A stretch of 8,993 nt of DNA from an uncultured Nitrospinaceae bacterium (GCA_938073925.1 CALJGH010000206.1:1-8993); one strand, 5' to 3'. Positions 1 to 6,488 are shown, counted from the stretch's first letter. Numbers and translations: made by a program. The notes: generated by a model from the sequence alone, not told the origin.

Positions 1-290
1 ATAGTTGCATCCCATGGCAAGCCGGTTGTTCCGCCGGCGAAATCACCAAAAGGCCCTTGACCTGCGAACCAAATCCAGAAACCGAATAAGAAAAACGTGA
101 TCGTAACCACTGGAATCAGCATTGCGTTCTTCATCAACGTATGCATATGATTCTTTGCTCTTGATATGCTGACTTCGTACAAACAGAAGCCGACGTGAAT
201 CAGGAACATTAAAGGTACAGTGATCCAGTAATAAAACTCCACGAAGATTTCGTTAAGAGCTGAGATCTCTATAGTCATATCATAACCCAT
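1..290 (-). CDS. amt: Ammonium transporter Amt, N-terminal part (runs off the left edge)
   Basis: Inner-membrane channel of the Amt/Mep/Rh family, which takes up ammonium and sometimes methylammonium. About 96 N-terminal residues are visible. Reading from 290 leftwards gives MGYDMTIEISALNEIF, then a first membrane helix around residues 20-39 (FYYWITVPLMFLIHVGFCLY). Next comes EVSISRAKNHMHTLMKNAM, which matches the family's 'GF..YE....RAKN....LMKN' region, then a second helix (about 62-79, ending FWIWFAGQGPFGDF). The rest lies outside the window. The start at 290 is preceded by TGGAGG (295-300), 4 bases away. Met5 (278) is an alternative but is too far from that site. There is no cleavable signal peptide. 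It is divergent from tmoX and shares its control region, which fits recovery of ammonium released from methylated amines; that link is inference. Family call is firm, substrate preference is not. Confidence 0.88.
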   Translation of the reverse strand, partial: MGYDMTIEISALNEIFVEFYYWITVPLMFLIHVGFCLYEVSISRAKNHMHTLMKNAMLIPVVTITFFLFGFWIWFAGQGPFGDFAGGTTGLPWDAT

Positions 291-408
291 ATAACCTCCA
301 AATTACTTTATGGTTAAAACACAGACAGTAACTTCAAAGCCACCTACAGAATAAAATCACTATCGATGCTTCCTATATGCAACACTGAATTATGCTACAT
401 TATTATGG

Positions 409-437
409 AATATATCTGGATGCAAAATTTGTGTCAA
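409..437 (-). promoter_or_regulatory. Sigma70-like promoter for amt
   Basis: On the minus strand TTGACA (437-432) is followed after exactly 17 bases by TATATT (414-409). The -35 box is a perfect match and the -10 box matches 5 of 6 consensus positions. Transcription would begin near 402, giving amt a leader of about 110 bases. This is the best promoter match in the window. Confidence 0.6.
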
Positions 438-479
438 GTAAAAAATTTAAAAGAATAAAATAAACCTTGACATAATTTT
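424..479. repeat. Imperfect inverted repeat carrying the two divergent -35 boxes
   Basis: AAAATTTGTGTCAAG (424-438) and CTTGACATAATTTT (466-479) are near-complements of each other, separated by 27 A/T-rich bases. The core of each arm is the -35 box of one of the divergent promoters. The repeat could be a shared regulator site, or may simply reflect two similar promoters placed back to back. Confidence 0.4.
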
Positions 480-494
480 CATTTTGTATAAAGT
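467..494 (+). promoter_or_regulatory. Candidate promoter for tmoX
   Basis: A perfect TTGACA (467-472) faces tmoX. The following -10 is less certain: TATAAA (487-492) is a 5/6 match but only 14 bases away, while TAAAGT (489-494) has a 16-base spacer but matches only 4/6. A short spacer often signals a need for an activator. If used, the tmoX leader is about 230 bases. Confidence 0.4.
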
Positions 495-612
495 TTCAAA
501 GCAGAACTGTACGCAGAGTACTAGTATAGTTTTTTAATTAGAATAGGGTGAGGGGTCAGTGCAAGTTCATCGATTTCTTTGAATTCCGAATCTTCTTGGT
601 TTGCTAATTTTT

Positions 613-649
613 AAAAGGAGGATAGTTTACTATGATCATGTGCAATTAG
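613..649 (+). promoter_or_regulatory. Possible leader mini-ORF (MIMCN) in the tmoX leader
   Basis: AAAAGGAGG (613-621) is a near-perfect Shine-Dalgarno sequence. Ten bases later ATG (632) opens a five-codon frame, MIMCN, closed by TAG at 647-649. It ends 80 bases before tmoX. The site is stronger than that of tmoW, tmoV or tmm, yet leads to no real gene. It may be a leader peptide, a decoy ribosome site or the remains of a lost start. Low confidence without ribosome profiling. Confidence 0.25.
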
Positions 650-729
650 TAATTGTTAAAAAATAATTTTCCATACCGAATGAGATGATGGTTAATTAAA
701 TCTAAATCAATAAGTAACAAGGAGAAAAT

Positions 730-1680
730 ATGTATACTATAAAAAGAACAGTTGGTGCTATTGTCGCAGGCATCATGCTCGCGTTCAGCGCGGGTACAAT
801 AAGTGCTGCTGACAGCAGCGCGCCCATTGTAATTCCAACACATAACTGGTCAAGTCAAGTGGTAATGGCTTACGTTATTGGTGGAATTTTTGAAAGCATG
901 GGTAACAATGTTGAATATGTATCGGCAGACACTCAAAAAGTTTATGAGGCTATCCGTATTGGAGATGTAACAATATCGCATGAAGTCTGGCAGTCTACTT
1001 TTGGCAAGTCATTTTATGCCGCAATGGCAAAAGGTGGTGTAATTGATGCAGGAACTCACCATGCACCAACTCTTGAAGAAGTTGGAGTCCCTCAATGGGT
1101 GATTGATAAAAATTTGTGTCCTGGTCTTCCAGATTATAAAGCACTTAAAAAATGTGCAAAAGTTTTTGCAACTCCAGATTCTGGAGGTAAGGGGCGGATT
1201 TTAGAAGGTCCTCAGAGTTGGCATGGTGCGGAATATGTTGACCGTGCTGAAGCACTGTTGGGCAACGATTGGGTTGTTAAGTTTGCTGGTAGTGCTGATG
1301 CACTCTGGGCGGAACTTGCTTCTGCGAAGAAAGAAGGTCGTGGTACTATTGTATTTAACTGGACACCAAACTTTACGGATGCTGAAGGTTTTGTCTTCAT
1401 CAAGTGGCCCCCGTACTATCTTGGTTGCAGAAAACAGGATGGCGGTGACAGTAAATGTGGTTCGCCAATAGGTTGGTTGAAGAAAGCTGCTAATTATAAG
1501 TTTCCTAAAACACATCCGAAAGCTTACATGGCGTTCTCTCAAATGTCATTTAATGCTGGTCAAATTGGATCAATGGCTGCACTGGTGGACATTGATAAGA
1601 TGACCCATAAGGACGCTGCTAAGAAATGGCTGGCTGATAACGAAGATGCCTGGAAGCCATACACGACAGTAGGAATGTAA
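730..1680 (+). CDS. tmoX: TMAO/betaine-class ABC transporter substrate-binding protein (TmoX-like)
   Basis: Periplasmic binding protein of the OpuAC/ProX family, 316 residues, that would deliver TMAO (or glycine betaine/choline) to the TmoW-TmoV transporter. Residues 1-27 are a signal peptide: K5, R6, a hydrophobic stretch to about 24, then SAA before D28. The mature protein has the family pattern of Trp-rich ligand sites: HNW (W40), HEVW (W87), FNWTPN (W211) and IKW (W226), candidates for an aromatic cage around a methylated amine. Four cysteines, C130/C142 and C233/C243, may form two disulfides. The start has AAGGAG at 719-724, 5 bases upstream. A strong terminator follows, so this gene can be made in excess over the membrane parts, as is common for binding proteins. 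TMAO specificity is inferred from the nearby tmm; the family alone would also allow betaine. Confidence 0.78.
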   Translation: MYTIKRTVGAIVAGIMLAFSAGTISAADSSAPIVIPTHNWSSQVVMAYVIGGIFESMGNNVEYVSADTQKVYEAIRIGDVTISHEVWQSTFGKSFYAAMAKGGVIDAGTHHAPTLEEVGVPQWVIDKNLCPGLPDYKALKKCAKVFATPDSGGKGRILEGPQSWHGAEYVDRAEALLGNDWVVKFAGSADALWAELASAKKEGRGTIVFNWTPNFTDAEGFVFIKWPPYYLGCRKQDGGDSKCGSPIGWLKKAANYKFPKTHPKAYMAFSQMSFNAGQIGSMAALVDIDKMTHKDAAKKWLADNEDAWKPYTTVGM

Positions 1681-1735
1681 AAAAGTTATAAATCTCTAAC
1701 TGCTTTGGTTTTGCAAGTGTGATCTATTAAACTTG

Positions 1736-1785
1736 AACCCCTCCCCCAGTTTTTAGAGCTGGTGGGAGGGGTTTTCCGTTTTTAG
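1736..1785 (+). terminator. Intrinsic terminator after tmoX
   Basis: Arms AACCCCTCCCCCAG (1736-1749) and CTGGTGGGAGGGGTT (1759-1773) form a 14-base-pair stem with a single bulged T (1763) and a 9-base loop. The stem is followed by TTTTCCGTTTTT. This is a textbook rho-independent terminator and ends just before tmoW. Read-through would allow low-level expression of downstream genes. Confidence 0.88.
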
Positions 1786-1815
1786 GGGTTTAATTTTGGT
1801 AAAATCATGTTAACG

Positions 1816-1841
1816 TTGAATGCAAAATATTGAATTATAAA
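1816..1841 (+). promoter_or_regulatory. Weak candidate promoter for tmoW; possible leaderless start
   Basis: TATAAA (1836-1841) lies 7 bases before the A of the tmoW ATG (1849), the spacing expected between a -10 box and a transcription start. TTGAAT (1816-1821) could be the -35 but its spacer is only 14 bases. If real, the mRNA would start at or beside the ATG. This agrees with the lack of any Shine-Dalgarno sequence. Confidence 0.25.
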
Positions 1842-1848
1842 TTAAATT

Positions 1849-2910
1849 ATGTCATCTCTAGCCGAAGCTACACAAACTAAACAGAGTGTCATTCAGTGTG
1901 ACTCTGTTTACAAGATTTTTGGCGAGAATGCCAAAAAAATGCTGCAAAGTGCAAATGGAAATGTGGATGCCAAATCGTTCCAGGAAGCAGGCTGCATCGT
2001 AGGTGTAAACAACGCTTCTTTTGAAGTTCAAGAAGGTGACCTTTTGGTTGTAATGGGGTTGTCTGGCTCAGGTAAATCAACTCTTCTTCGTTGCATTTCA
2101 AGATTAACTGACGCTACTGCGGGCAATATTTTTATAGATGGGGAAGATTTGTTGGCAATGAGCAATAAAAAGCTTATAGAACTTAGACGTAACAAAATGG
2201 GTATGGTGTTTCAGAGTTTTGCCTTATTGCCTCACAAAACCGTATTAGAAAATATTGCCTTTCCATTACAGGTAAAAGGCAGTAGCACTGGAGATAGCAT
2301 TAAGAGAGCTAAAGACATGGTTGATCTTGTCGGTCTTGATGGAAGAGAGAATTATTTCCCAAGAGAATTATCCGGTGGTCAGCAGCAACGTGTAGGGATT
2401 GCACGCTCTCTTGCTGTAGAACCTGATATTTGGTTCCTAGACGAACCGTTTTCTGCTCTTGATCCATTAATTCGTAAAGAAATGCAAGATGAATTTCTCC
2501 GATTACAGGGTGTTTTAAATAAAACCATATTATTTGTTACTCATGATTTTGATGAGGCGCTGCGCCTCGCTGACCGTATTGCCATAATGAAAGAGGGGAT
2601 TATCGAGCAATTAGATACACCCGCCAACATCGTTCTTAATCCTGCCACTGAGTACGTGCGTAAATTTACTGAAGATGTACCCAGGGAGAAGGTACTTAAA
2701 ATTGAATCTGTGATGGATCCGATTGATAGCTCAGAGGAGCTAAGTGATCTACAAGTCTCTAAAGACGCAATAATCGAAACAGTTGCGGAAGTAGTGCTGA
2801 ATCAACAAAAACCAGTTGCGGTTACAGATTCTAATAACAAAGTTGTTGGAGTAGTACATCGGTCACACGTGATTAAGGTATTATTTGGAAGTCGAGGACC
2901 TCTTAAATAA
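1849..2910 (+). CDS. tmoW: ABC transporter ATPase, ProV/OpuAA type (TmoW-like)
   Basis: Cytoplasmic ATPase, 353 residues, powering uptake through TmoV. All the expected motifs are intact: Walker A GLSGSGKST (70-78), Q-loop MVFQ (Q122), signature LSGGQQQ (174-180), Walker B WFLDEP (195-200, E199), D-loop SALD (202-205) and switch H232 in VTHDFDEA. Residues 18-60 carry the extra N-terminal segment typical of quaternary-amine transporter ATPases (YKIFGENAKKML). Residues about 285-346 look like a single shortened CBS-type domain; E. coli ProV is longer, with two. The start is fixed by a stop in frame at 1843-1845; no Shine-Dalgarno sequence is visible. It has its own gap after the tmoX terminator, and the permease is not next door: an MFS gene intervenes. 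Family is certain; TMAO as substrate comes from context. Confidence 0.85.
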   Translation: MSSLAEATQTKQSVIQCDSVYKIFGENAKKMLQSANGNVDAKSFQEAGCIVGVNNASFEVQEGDLLVVMGLSGSGKSTLLRCISRLTDATAGNIFIDGEDLLAMSNKKLIELRRNKMGMVFQSFALLPHKTVLENIAFPLQVKGSSTGDSIKRAKDMVDLVGLDGRENYFPRELSGGQQQRVGIARSLAVEPDIWFLDEPFSALDPLIRKEMQDEFLRLQGVLNKTILFVTHDFDEALRLADRIAIMKEGIIEQLDTPANIVLNPATEYVRKFTEDVPREKVLKIESVMDPIDSSEELSDLQVSKDAIIETVAEVVLNQQKPVAVTDSNNKVVGVVHRSHVIKVLFGSRGPLK

Positions 2911-2967
2911 ATCCAGCTTATATCAGCTCTCAAACAGAAGGGGGAGGAGTGCCACTAAGCGACCATT

Positions 2968-3126
2968 ATGTTTTCCTATTCCAACTACGCCGCGATGAAT
3001 GAAAAAATAAATTTCGAAGAAGTCAATGAGATTATAAATAGTGTCAAGGCAGCGGCCATAAGGACTCTTGAAAGTCATGAAGGAACAGGCAATCAATTCA
3101 TCACCTCTTTTGACACTGCTTGCTAG
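2968..3126 (+). CDS. Doubtful 52-residue ORF before and overlapping the MFS gene
   Basis: An open frame starting MFSYSNYAAMNEKINFEEVN and continuing with a helix-like, charged stretch to ESHEGTGN closes at TAG 3124-3126. It may instead begin at the internal ATG 2995. A very strong purine run, GGGGAGGAG (2941-2949), lies upstream, but 18 bases before ATG 2968, further than usual. The frame overlaps the MFS start by about 50-60 bases. A second short frame (GTG 2949 to TGA 3002, 17 codons) overlaps it. I recognise no family. It may be a small protein, a remnant of a gene disrupted when the MFS gene arrived, or chance. Confidence 0.25.
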   Translation: MFSYSNYAAMNEKINFEEVNEIINSVKAAAIRTLESHEGTGNQFITSFDTAC

Positions 3127-4258
3127 CATTACAGTAACAACCGTACTCGGGTCTATTCATGCATTTTCAGTTTTTTTGCAGCCGCTGGAAAGCCAGTTGC
3201 AGGCCGGCCGTGCGGAAATTAGTCTGATTTATTCCGGTGCGCTTATTTGCTTGACAATCAGTGTTTTGCTCGGCCACCGAATCTATCCAATGGTATCGGC
3301 ACCTCTGCTTGCGCTGATAACCTGCGTTGTTGCGGCCATCGGGATAATAATTGCGGGACAATCACAAACGTTTTGGGTGATGGTGCTAGGGTACAGCGTG
3401 ATTTTCGGTAGTGCCAACGGAGTAGGATACGGCTTCGCGTTGCAAATATCAGCGCAGGCGATGCCAAAGAAGCGGGGGGTAGCGATGGGCACCGTGACTG
3501 CGTTTTATGCTTTCGGGGCAACGATTGCGCCATATATTTTTAATTATGGTCTGAAACATGGTGGTGTGGCTGTTGCCATGAATACTTATGGTTTTATTTT
3601 TATGATTGCGGGACTTATCGCCTGGTTATTGTTGCATCGAGCTGGGGCTTGTTTCAAGCGAGAGATTACGAGTGAATCATCAACAATCTCGACCAACATT
3701 AACATTCAACTTCTGTTGTGGCTTGGTTATGGCAGTGGTGCATTAGCCGGTTTAATGGTGATTGGCCATGCCACAGGTATCGTTGTGTCTGCTGGTGGTA
3801 GCGCTGCAATCGCAATAGGTGGTGCAATGGTGATTGCGCTTGGGAACATGTTAGGGGGGCTAGTTGCTGGTATATTATCTGATCGAATTCGCATCAGCAC
3901 TTTGCTCATCCTGCAACCTCTGATGTCTGTATTGGTATTGATGGTGTCGGTTGCCAGTTCCAATGCGTTTGTGTTATTAATATCTCTGGTGTTAGTCGGA
4001 TTTAGTTACGGTTCAATCATCGCTGTGTATCCTGTAGCAGTGATTAAAATTTTTGGTGAAAAATCCTCATCACAAATCTACGGGCGGGTGTTCACCGCAT
4101 GGGGACTCGCAGGATTGGCTGGGCCGTGGTTAGCGGGATTGCTTTACGATGTCACGGGTGACTACACGTTAGCTCTGTTAGCGGCGGCAGCAAGTAGTAC
4201 GCTGTCGGTTATGGCAGCTTACCTGATATCGAGACAGATGAGAGATATCCTATTTTAA
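3068..4258 (+). CDS. MFS transporter, oxalate/formate or monocarboxylate carrier type
   Basis: Inner-membrane carrier of 396 residues with about 12 helices in two halves joined by a polar loop (about 191-212, KREITSESSTISTN). Family features: GSIHAFSVFLQPLESQL near the N terminus (28-44) followed by AEIS, KKRGVAMG (134-141) in the first half, GILSDRIR (268-275) between helices 8 and 9, and YGRVFTAWGLAGLAGP (338-353) near the end. These fit the OFA/monocarboxylate-porter branch; the substrate cannot be read from sequence. Two starts are possible: TTG 3068 or ATG 3077. A stop at 3059-3061 excludes anything further upstream. AAGGA (3060-3064) is 12 bases before the ATG, so I slightly favour ATG. 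GC is higher than in neighbours, about 52% over 180 hand-counted bases against 35% over 120 in tmoW. Its position inside an ABC transporter operon suggests insertion. Confidence 0.8.
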   Translation: MKVMKEQAINSSPLLTLLASITVTTVLGSIHAFSVFLQPLESQLQAGRAEISLIYSGALICLTISVLLGHRIYPMVSAPLLALITCVVAAIGIIIAGQSQTFWVMVLGYSVIFGSANGVGYGFALQISAQAMPKKRGVAMGTVTAFYAFGATIAPYIFNYGLKHGGVAVAMNTYGFIFMIAGLIAWLLLHRAGACFKREITSESSTISTNINIQLLLWLGYGSGALAGLMVIGHATGIVVSAGGSAAIAIGGAMVIALGNMLGGLVAGILSDRIRISTLLILQPLMSVLVLMVSVASSNAFVLLISLVLVGFSYGSIIAVYPVAVIKIFGEKSSSQIYGRVFTAWGLAGLAGPWLAGLLYDVTGDYTLALLAAAASSTLSVMAAYLISRQMRDILF

Positions 4259-4282
4259 TTTTATAAGCTAAAATTAAAATAG
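4250..4282. repeat. Perfect 13-base inverted repeat at the end of the MFS gene
   Basis: CTATTTTAATTTT (4250-4262) and AAAATTAAAATAG (4270-4282) are exact reverse complements around a 7-base loop. The first arm contains the MFS stop codon (TAA 4256-4258). The hairpin is A/T-rich and lacks a following T-run (GGGCACCCCCC comes next), so it is not a standard terminator. It may stabilise the mRNA 3' end or mark an insertion boundary. Confidence 0.55.
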
Positions 4283-4300
4283 GGCACCCCCCTTTATCTT

Positions 4301-4355
4301 TTACCTCAAGGACTCCATTTAGGATCAGAGAAAAGGGAGTTTATTTATGAGGTAA
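4301..4355 (+). promoter_or_regulatory. Possible stem-loop with a minimal ORF (Met-Arg-stop) before tmoV
   Basis: TTACCTCA (4301-4308) pairs exactly with TGAGGTAA (4348-4355), and inside it ACTCC (4312-4316) pairs with GGAGT (4336-4340). AGGGAG (4334-4339) sits 7 bases before ATG AGG TAA (4347-4355), so the stem would hide both a ribosome site and a two-codon frame. The arrangement could regulate the MFS-tmoV junction or be coincidence. Confidence 0.25.
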
Positions 4356-4377
4356 GAAAATTATTTACACGAATCAC

Positions 4378-4383
4378 TTGACA
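4378..4383 (+). promoter_or_regulatory. Perfect -35 box (TTGACA) before tmoV
   Basis: TTGACA lies 26 bases before the tmoV ATG (4410). No convincing -10 follows at 16-18 bases; TTAAAT (4403-4408) is 19 away and runs up against the start codon. If it is a promoter, transcription would begin after ATG 4410 and translation would need Met7 (ATG 4428). Weak evidence. Confidence 0.2.
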
Positions 4384-4409
4384 CTCACAGGTATTTCAAA
4401 AGTTAAATT

Positions 4410-6488
4410 ATGATTAATCATAAAATTATGGATTACTCGTCAAAACATTCTAAATTATTACAATTTATCTTTTTGTTAGTTGTCTTTTTATTACTATGTC
4501 AATTTATTACACCTTCTGAAAATAATTTTTTGTGGCGTTTCCCTTCACTGATTGCAGGTCTTCCATACCTGATTAATGACTCGGCCGAGTACTTGATGTT
4601 CGATTGGTGGCCGATTGAGGTCTATGACCCAGAGATTGAAGAATTTGAGGAAAAACCATTAATACAACAAGTGACGAGAGCCATCTCGGCGAGCATCCTT
4701 TTTATAATTGGGTTAATTCGAGAAATTATTTTGGGCGGGGTTAAAACGATCGTTATTTTTACTAGCTGGGATTTTGTTAGTGAAAACAAGTGGGCCCGTT
4801 GGCCCGCATTGCCCTGGACGGTAGTTGCCAGTGGTGCAATCCTTTTAGGCTATAAGCTCCAGGGAAAAGGCCTTGCGATGCTGGCAGGCTTTTCGACCAT
4901 ATACATTGCTGTTTTCGGTCAATGGGAGCCGTCCATGCAAACGCTCTCATTAGTTCTGTTCGCAGCGCCAGTTTCTTTTATTTTAGGCTTATCTCTGGGT
5001 ATCTGGGCGTACAAAAATCGGAAAGTCGAACTAACACTGAATCCTTTCCTTAACGTCATGCAGATCGTGCCACAATTTTCTTATTTGGTGCCTGTGATGG
5101 TATTTTTTGGAATTGGAGATCATGCGGGTGCTATTGCGACCATTATTTTTGCCACCCCCCCGATGGTGCGTCTGACAGTGTTGGGACTTAAAAGGGTGTC
5201 TCCGGAAGTTCTGGAAGCAGGCATGATGAGCGGTTGTAGCAATTTTCAACTCATGTATAAAGTATTAATTCCAACAGCGAGGCGCGATATTTTAATTGGT
5301 GTCAACCAGGTCATCATGCAGTGCTTGGCCATGGCGGTGATTGCCTCTTTTATTGGTGCTAAGGGTTTGGGTTTCAATTTATTGCTTTCACTGAATGGGC
5401 TCAGAATTGGGCAGGCAATAGAACAAGGTATTTGTATTGTGCTGATCGCAGTGGTTTTAGATCGAATGTCTCTTGCTTGGGCAAACAAACAAACGGATTA
5501 TTTTGCTGATCTTACTTTTTTTAAGCGCCACAAATATTCATTGATTTTCCTCGCGATTGTTGTAGCAGGCATTGCACTCTCCTACATTGGTACGTTCTTT
5601 TTTCGAGAAAATTTTAACTATTTGTATATTGTGCCGCACAACAAAGGCATCTCGATTAGCGATACTTTGCAAGAAGGCGTTGATTGGATATGGGATACCT
5701 TCTTCTTCACATTAAAAGGGTTTAATATATTCTTAATTCAGCAGATCTTGATGCCTATGAAAGCTGCGTATCTCAGTATGCCAGTTGTTGCAACGCTTTC
5801 TTTAACCATGGGTGTTGGTTATATAATTGGCGGAATACGGTCGGCAGTGATTGTTGGCGGATTCATTTTGTTTATCGCTTTGACAGAATGGTGGGATAGA
5901 GCCCTTATTACGATGTACTTAATGAGCTTTGCAGTCATTGTGTCATCCATTATTGGCGTTACGGTGGGAACTTTATGTGCACAAAATTCGTATACTTCAA
6001 AATTCATTTTATTGGTTTGTGATACGTTTCAAACTTTTCCATCCTTTATATATTTGATTCCCGTGATTATGCTTTTTGGCGTAACCGATACCTCCGTATT
6101 AATCGCAGTTATTGTCTATGCCACGGTTCCTGCTACCCGTTATACTGTGGTAGGACTGCGGAGTGTTCCACCAGATCTCCATGATGCAGGCTCAATGTCA
6201 GGTGTCAATCGAATGCAAAGATGGATAAAAATTGAATTGCCCATGTCTTTTCCTCACATGGCGTTGGGCGTTAATCAAACGGTCGTGTTTGCATTATCCA
6301 TGATCATAATTGGCGCAATGATTGGTACTGATGATCTTGGACAATTTATTTTGAAAGCTTTATCCGATAAAATTGGCATAGGCAATGGATTAACACTGGG
6401 CCTGTGTGTGGCTTTCATTGGTTTGGCCGCTGATCAAGTGATACGAACTTGGGCAAACGAAAGAAAAAAAATTTTAGATATTAGCTAA
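4410..6488 (+). CDS. tmoV: Fused double-domain ABC permease (TmoV-like)
   Basis: Inner-membrane permease of 692 residues, twice the size of ProW-type proteins, with two binding-protein-dependent permease domains in one chain. Half one covers about 1-360 and half two about 372-690. Each contains a matching pore segment, QIVPQFSYLVPVMVFFGIG (218-236) and QTFPSFIYLIPVIMLFG (541-557). Each also has an EAA coupling loop, EAGMMSGCSNFQ...LIP (269-288) and DAGSMSGVNRMQ...ELP (592-611), where TmoW would dock. Acidic DPEIEEFEEKP (73-83) lies in the first half's long N-terminal part and has no counterpart in the second. Start: ATG 4410, or Met7 at 4428; neither has a Shine-Dalgarno sequence. A TMAO role is inferred from tmm and tmoX; betaine remains possible. 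It is separated from its ATPase by the MFS gene. Confidence 0.85.
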   Translation: MINHKIMDYSSKHSKLLQFIFLLVVFLLLCQFITPSENNFLWRFPSLIAGLPYLINDSAEYLMFDWWPIEVYDPEIEEFEEKPLIQQVTRAISASILFIIGLIREIILGGVKTIVIFTSWDFVSENKWARWPALPWTVVASGAILLGYKLQGKGLAMLAGFSTIYIAVFGQWEPSMQTLSLVLFAAPVSFILGLSLGIWAYKNRKVELTLNPFLNVMQIVPQFSYLVPVMVFFGIGDHAGAIATIIFATPPMVRLTVLGLKRVSPEVLEAGMMSGCSNFQLMYKVLIPTARRDILIGVNQVIMQCLAMAVIASFIGAKGLGFNLLLSLNGLRIGQAIEQGICIVLIAVVLDRMSLAWANKQTDYFADLTFFKRHKYSLIFLAIVVAGIALSYIGTFFFRENFNYLYIVPHNKGISISDTLQEGVDWIWDTFFFTLKGFNIFLIQQILMPMKAAYLSMPVVATLSLTMGVGYIIGGIRSAVIVGGFILFIALTEWWDRALITMYLMSFAVIVSSIIGVTVGTLCAQNSYTSKFILLVCDTFQTFPSFIYLIPVIMLFGVTDTSVLIAVIVYATVPATRYTVVGLRSVPPDLHDAGSMSGVNRMQRWIKIELPMSFPHMALGVNQTVVFALSMIIIGAMIGTDDLGQFILKALSDKIGIGNGLTLGLCVAFIGLAADQVIRTWANERKKILDIS

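Larger units (their letters stand above)
291..729. other. Divergent intergenic region, amt / tmoX (439 bases)
   Basis: This A/T-rich region separates the divergent amt and tmoX genes. It holds the amt promoter, the candidate tmoX promoter, the inverted repeat joining them and a mini-ORF with a strong ribosome binding site at 632-649. I saw no conserved gene, tRNA or riboswitch I can name. The stretch around 541-610 (G-rich GGGTGAGGGG, then T-rich) has no clear hairpin. Confidence 0.6.

Noticed and set aside
480..630. Glycine, SAM or similar riboswitch in the tmoX leader
   Set aside because: I looked for known conserved cores and paired helices and found none; only a mini-ORF with a ribosome site is supportable.
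1201..1542. Minus-strand 113-codon open frame inside tmoX
   Set aside because: It lies wholly within a well-supported gene on the other strand, has no family pattern and no ribosome site; it is a shadow frame.
2923..3129. Minus-strand 68-codon frame across the tmoW-MFS gap
   Set aside because: It overlaps the MFS start and the plus-strand small frame; no ribosome site or recognisable domain was found.
3258..3533. Minus-strand open frames inside the MFS gene
   Set aside because: Low-complexity, Pro/Ser/Arg-rich translations typical of antisense to membrane protein codons; the plus-strand MFS reading is clear.
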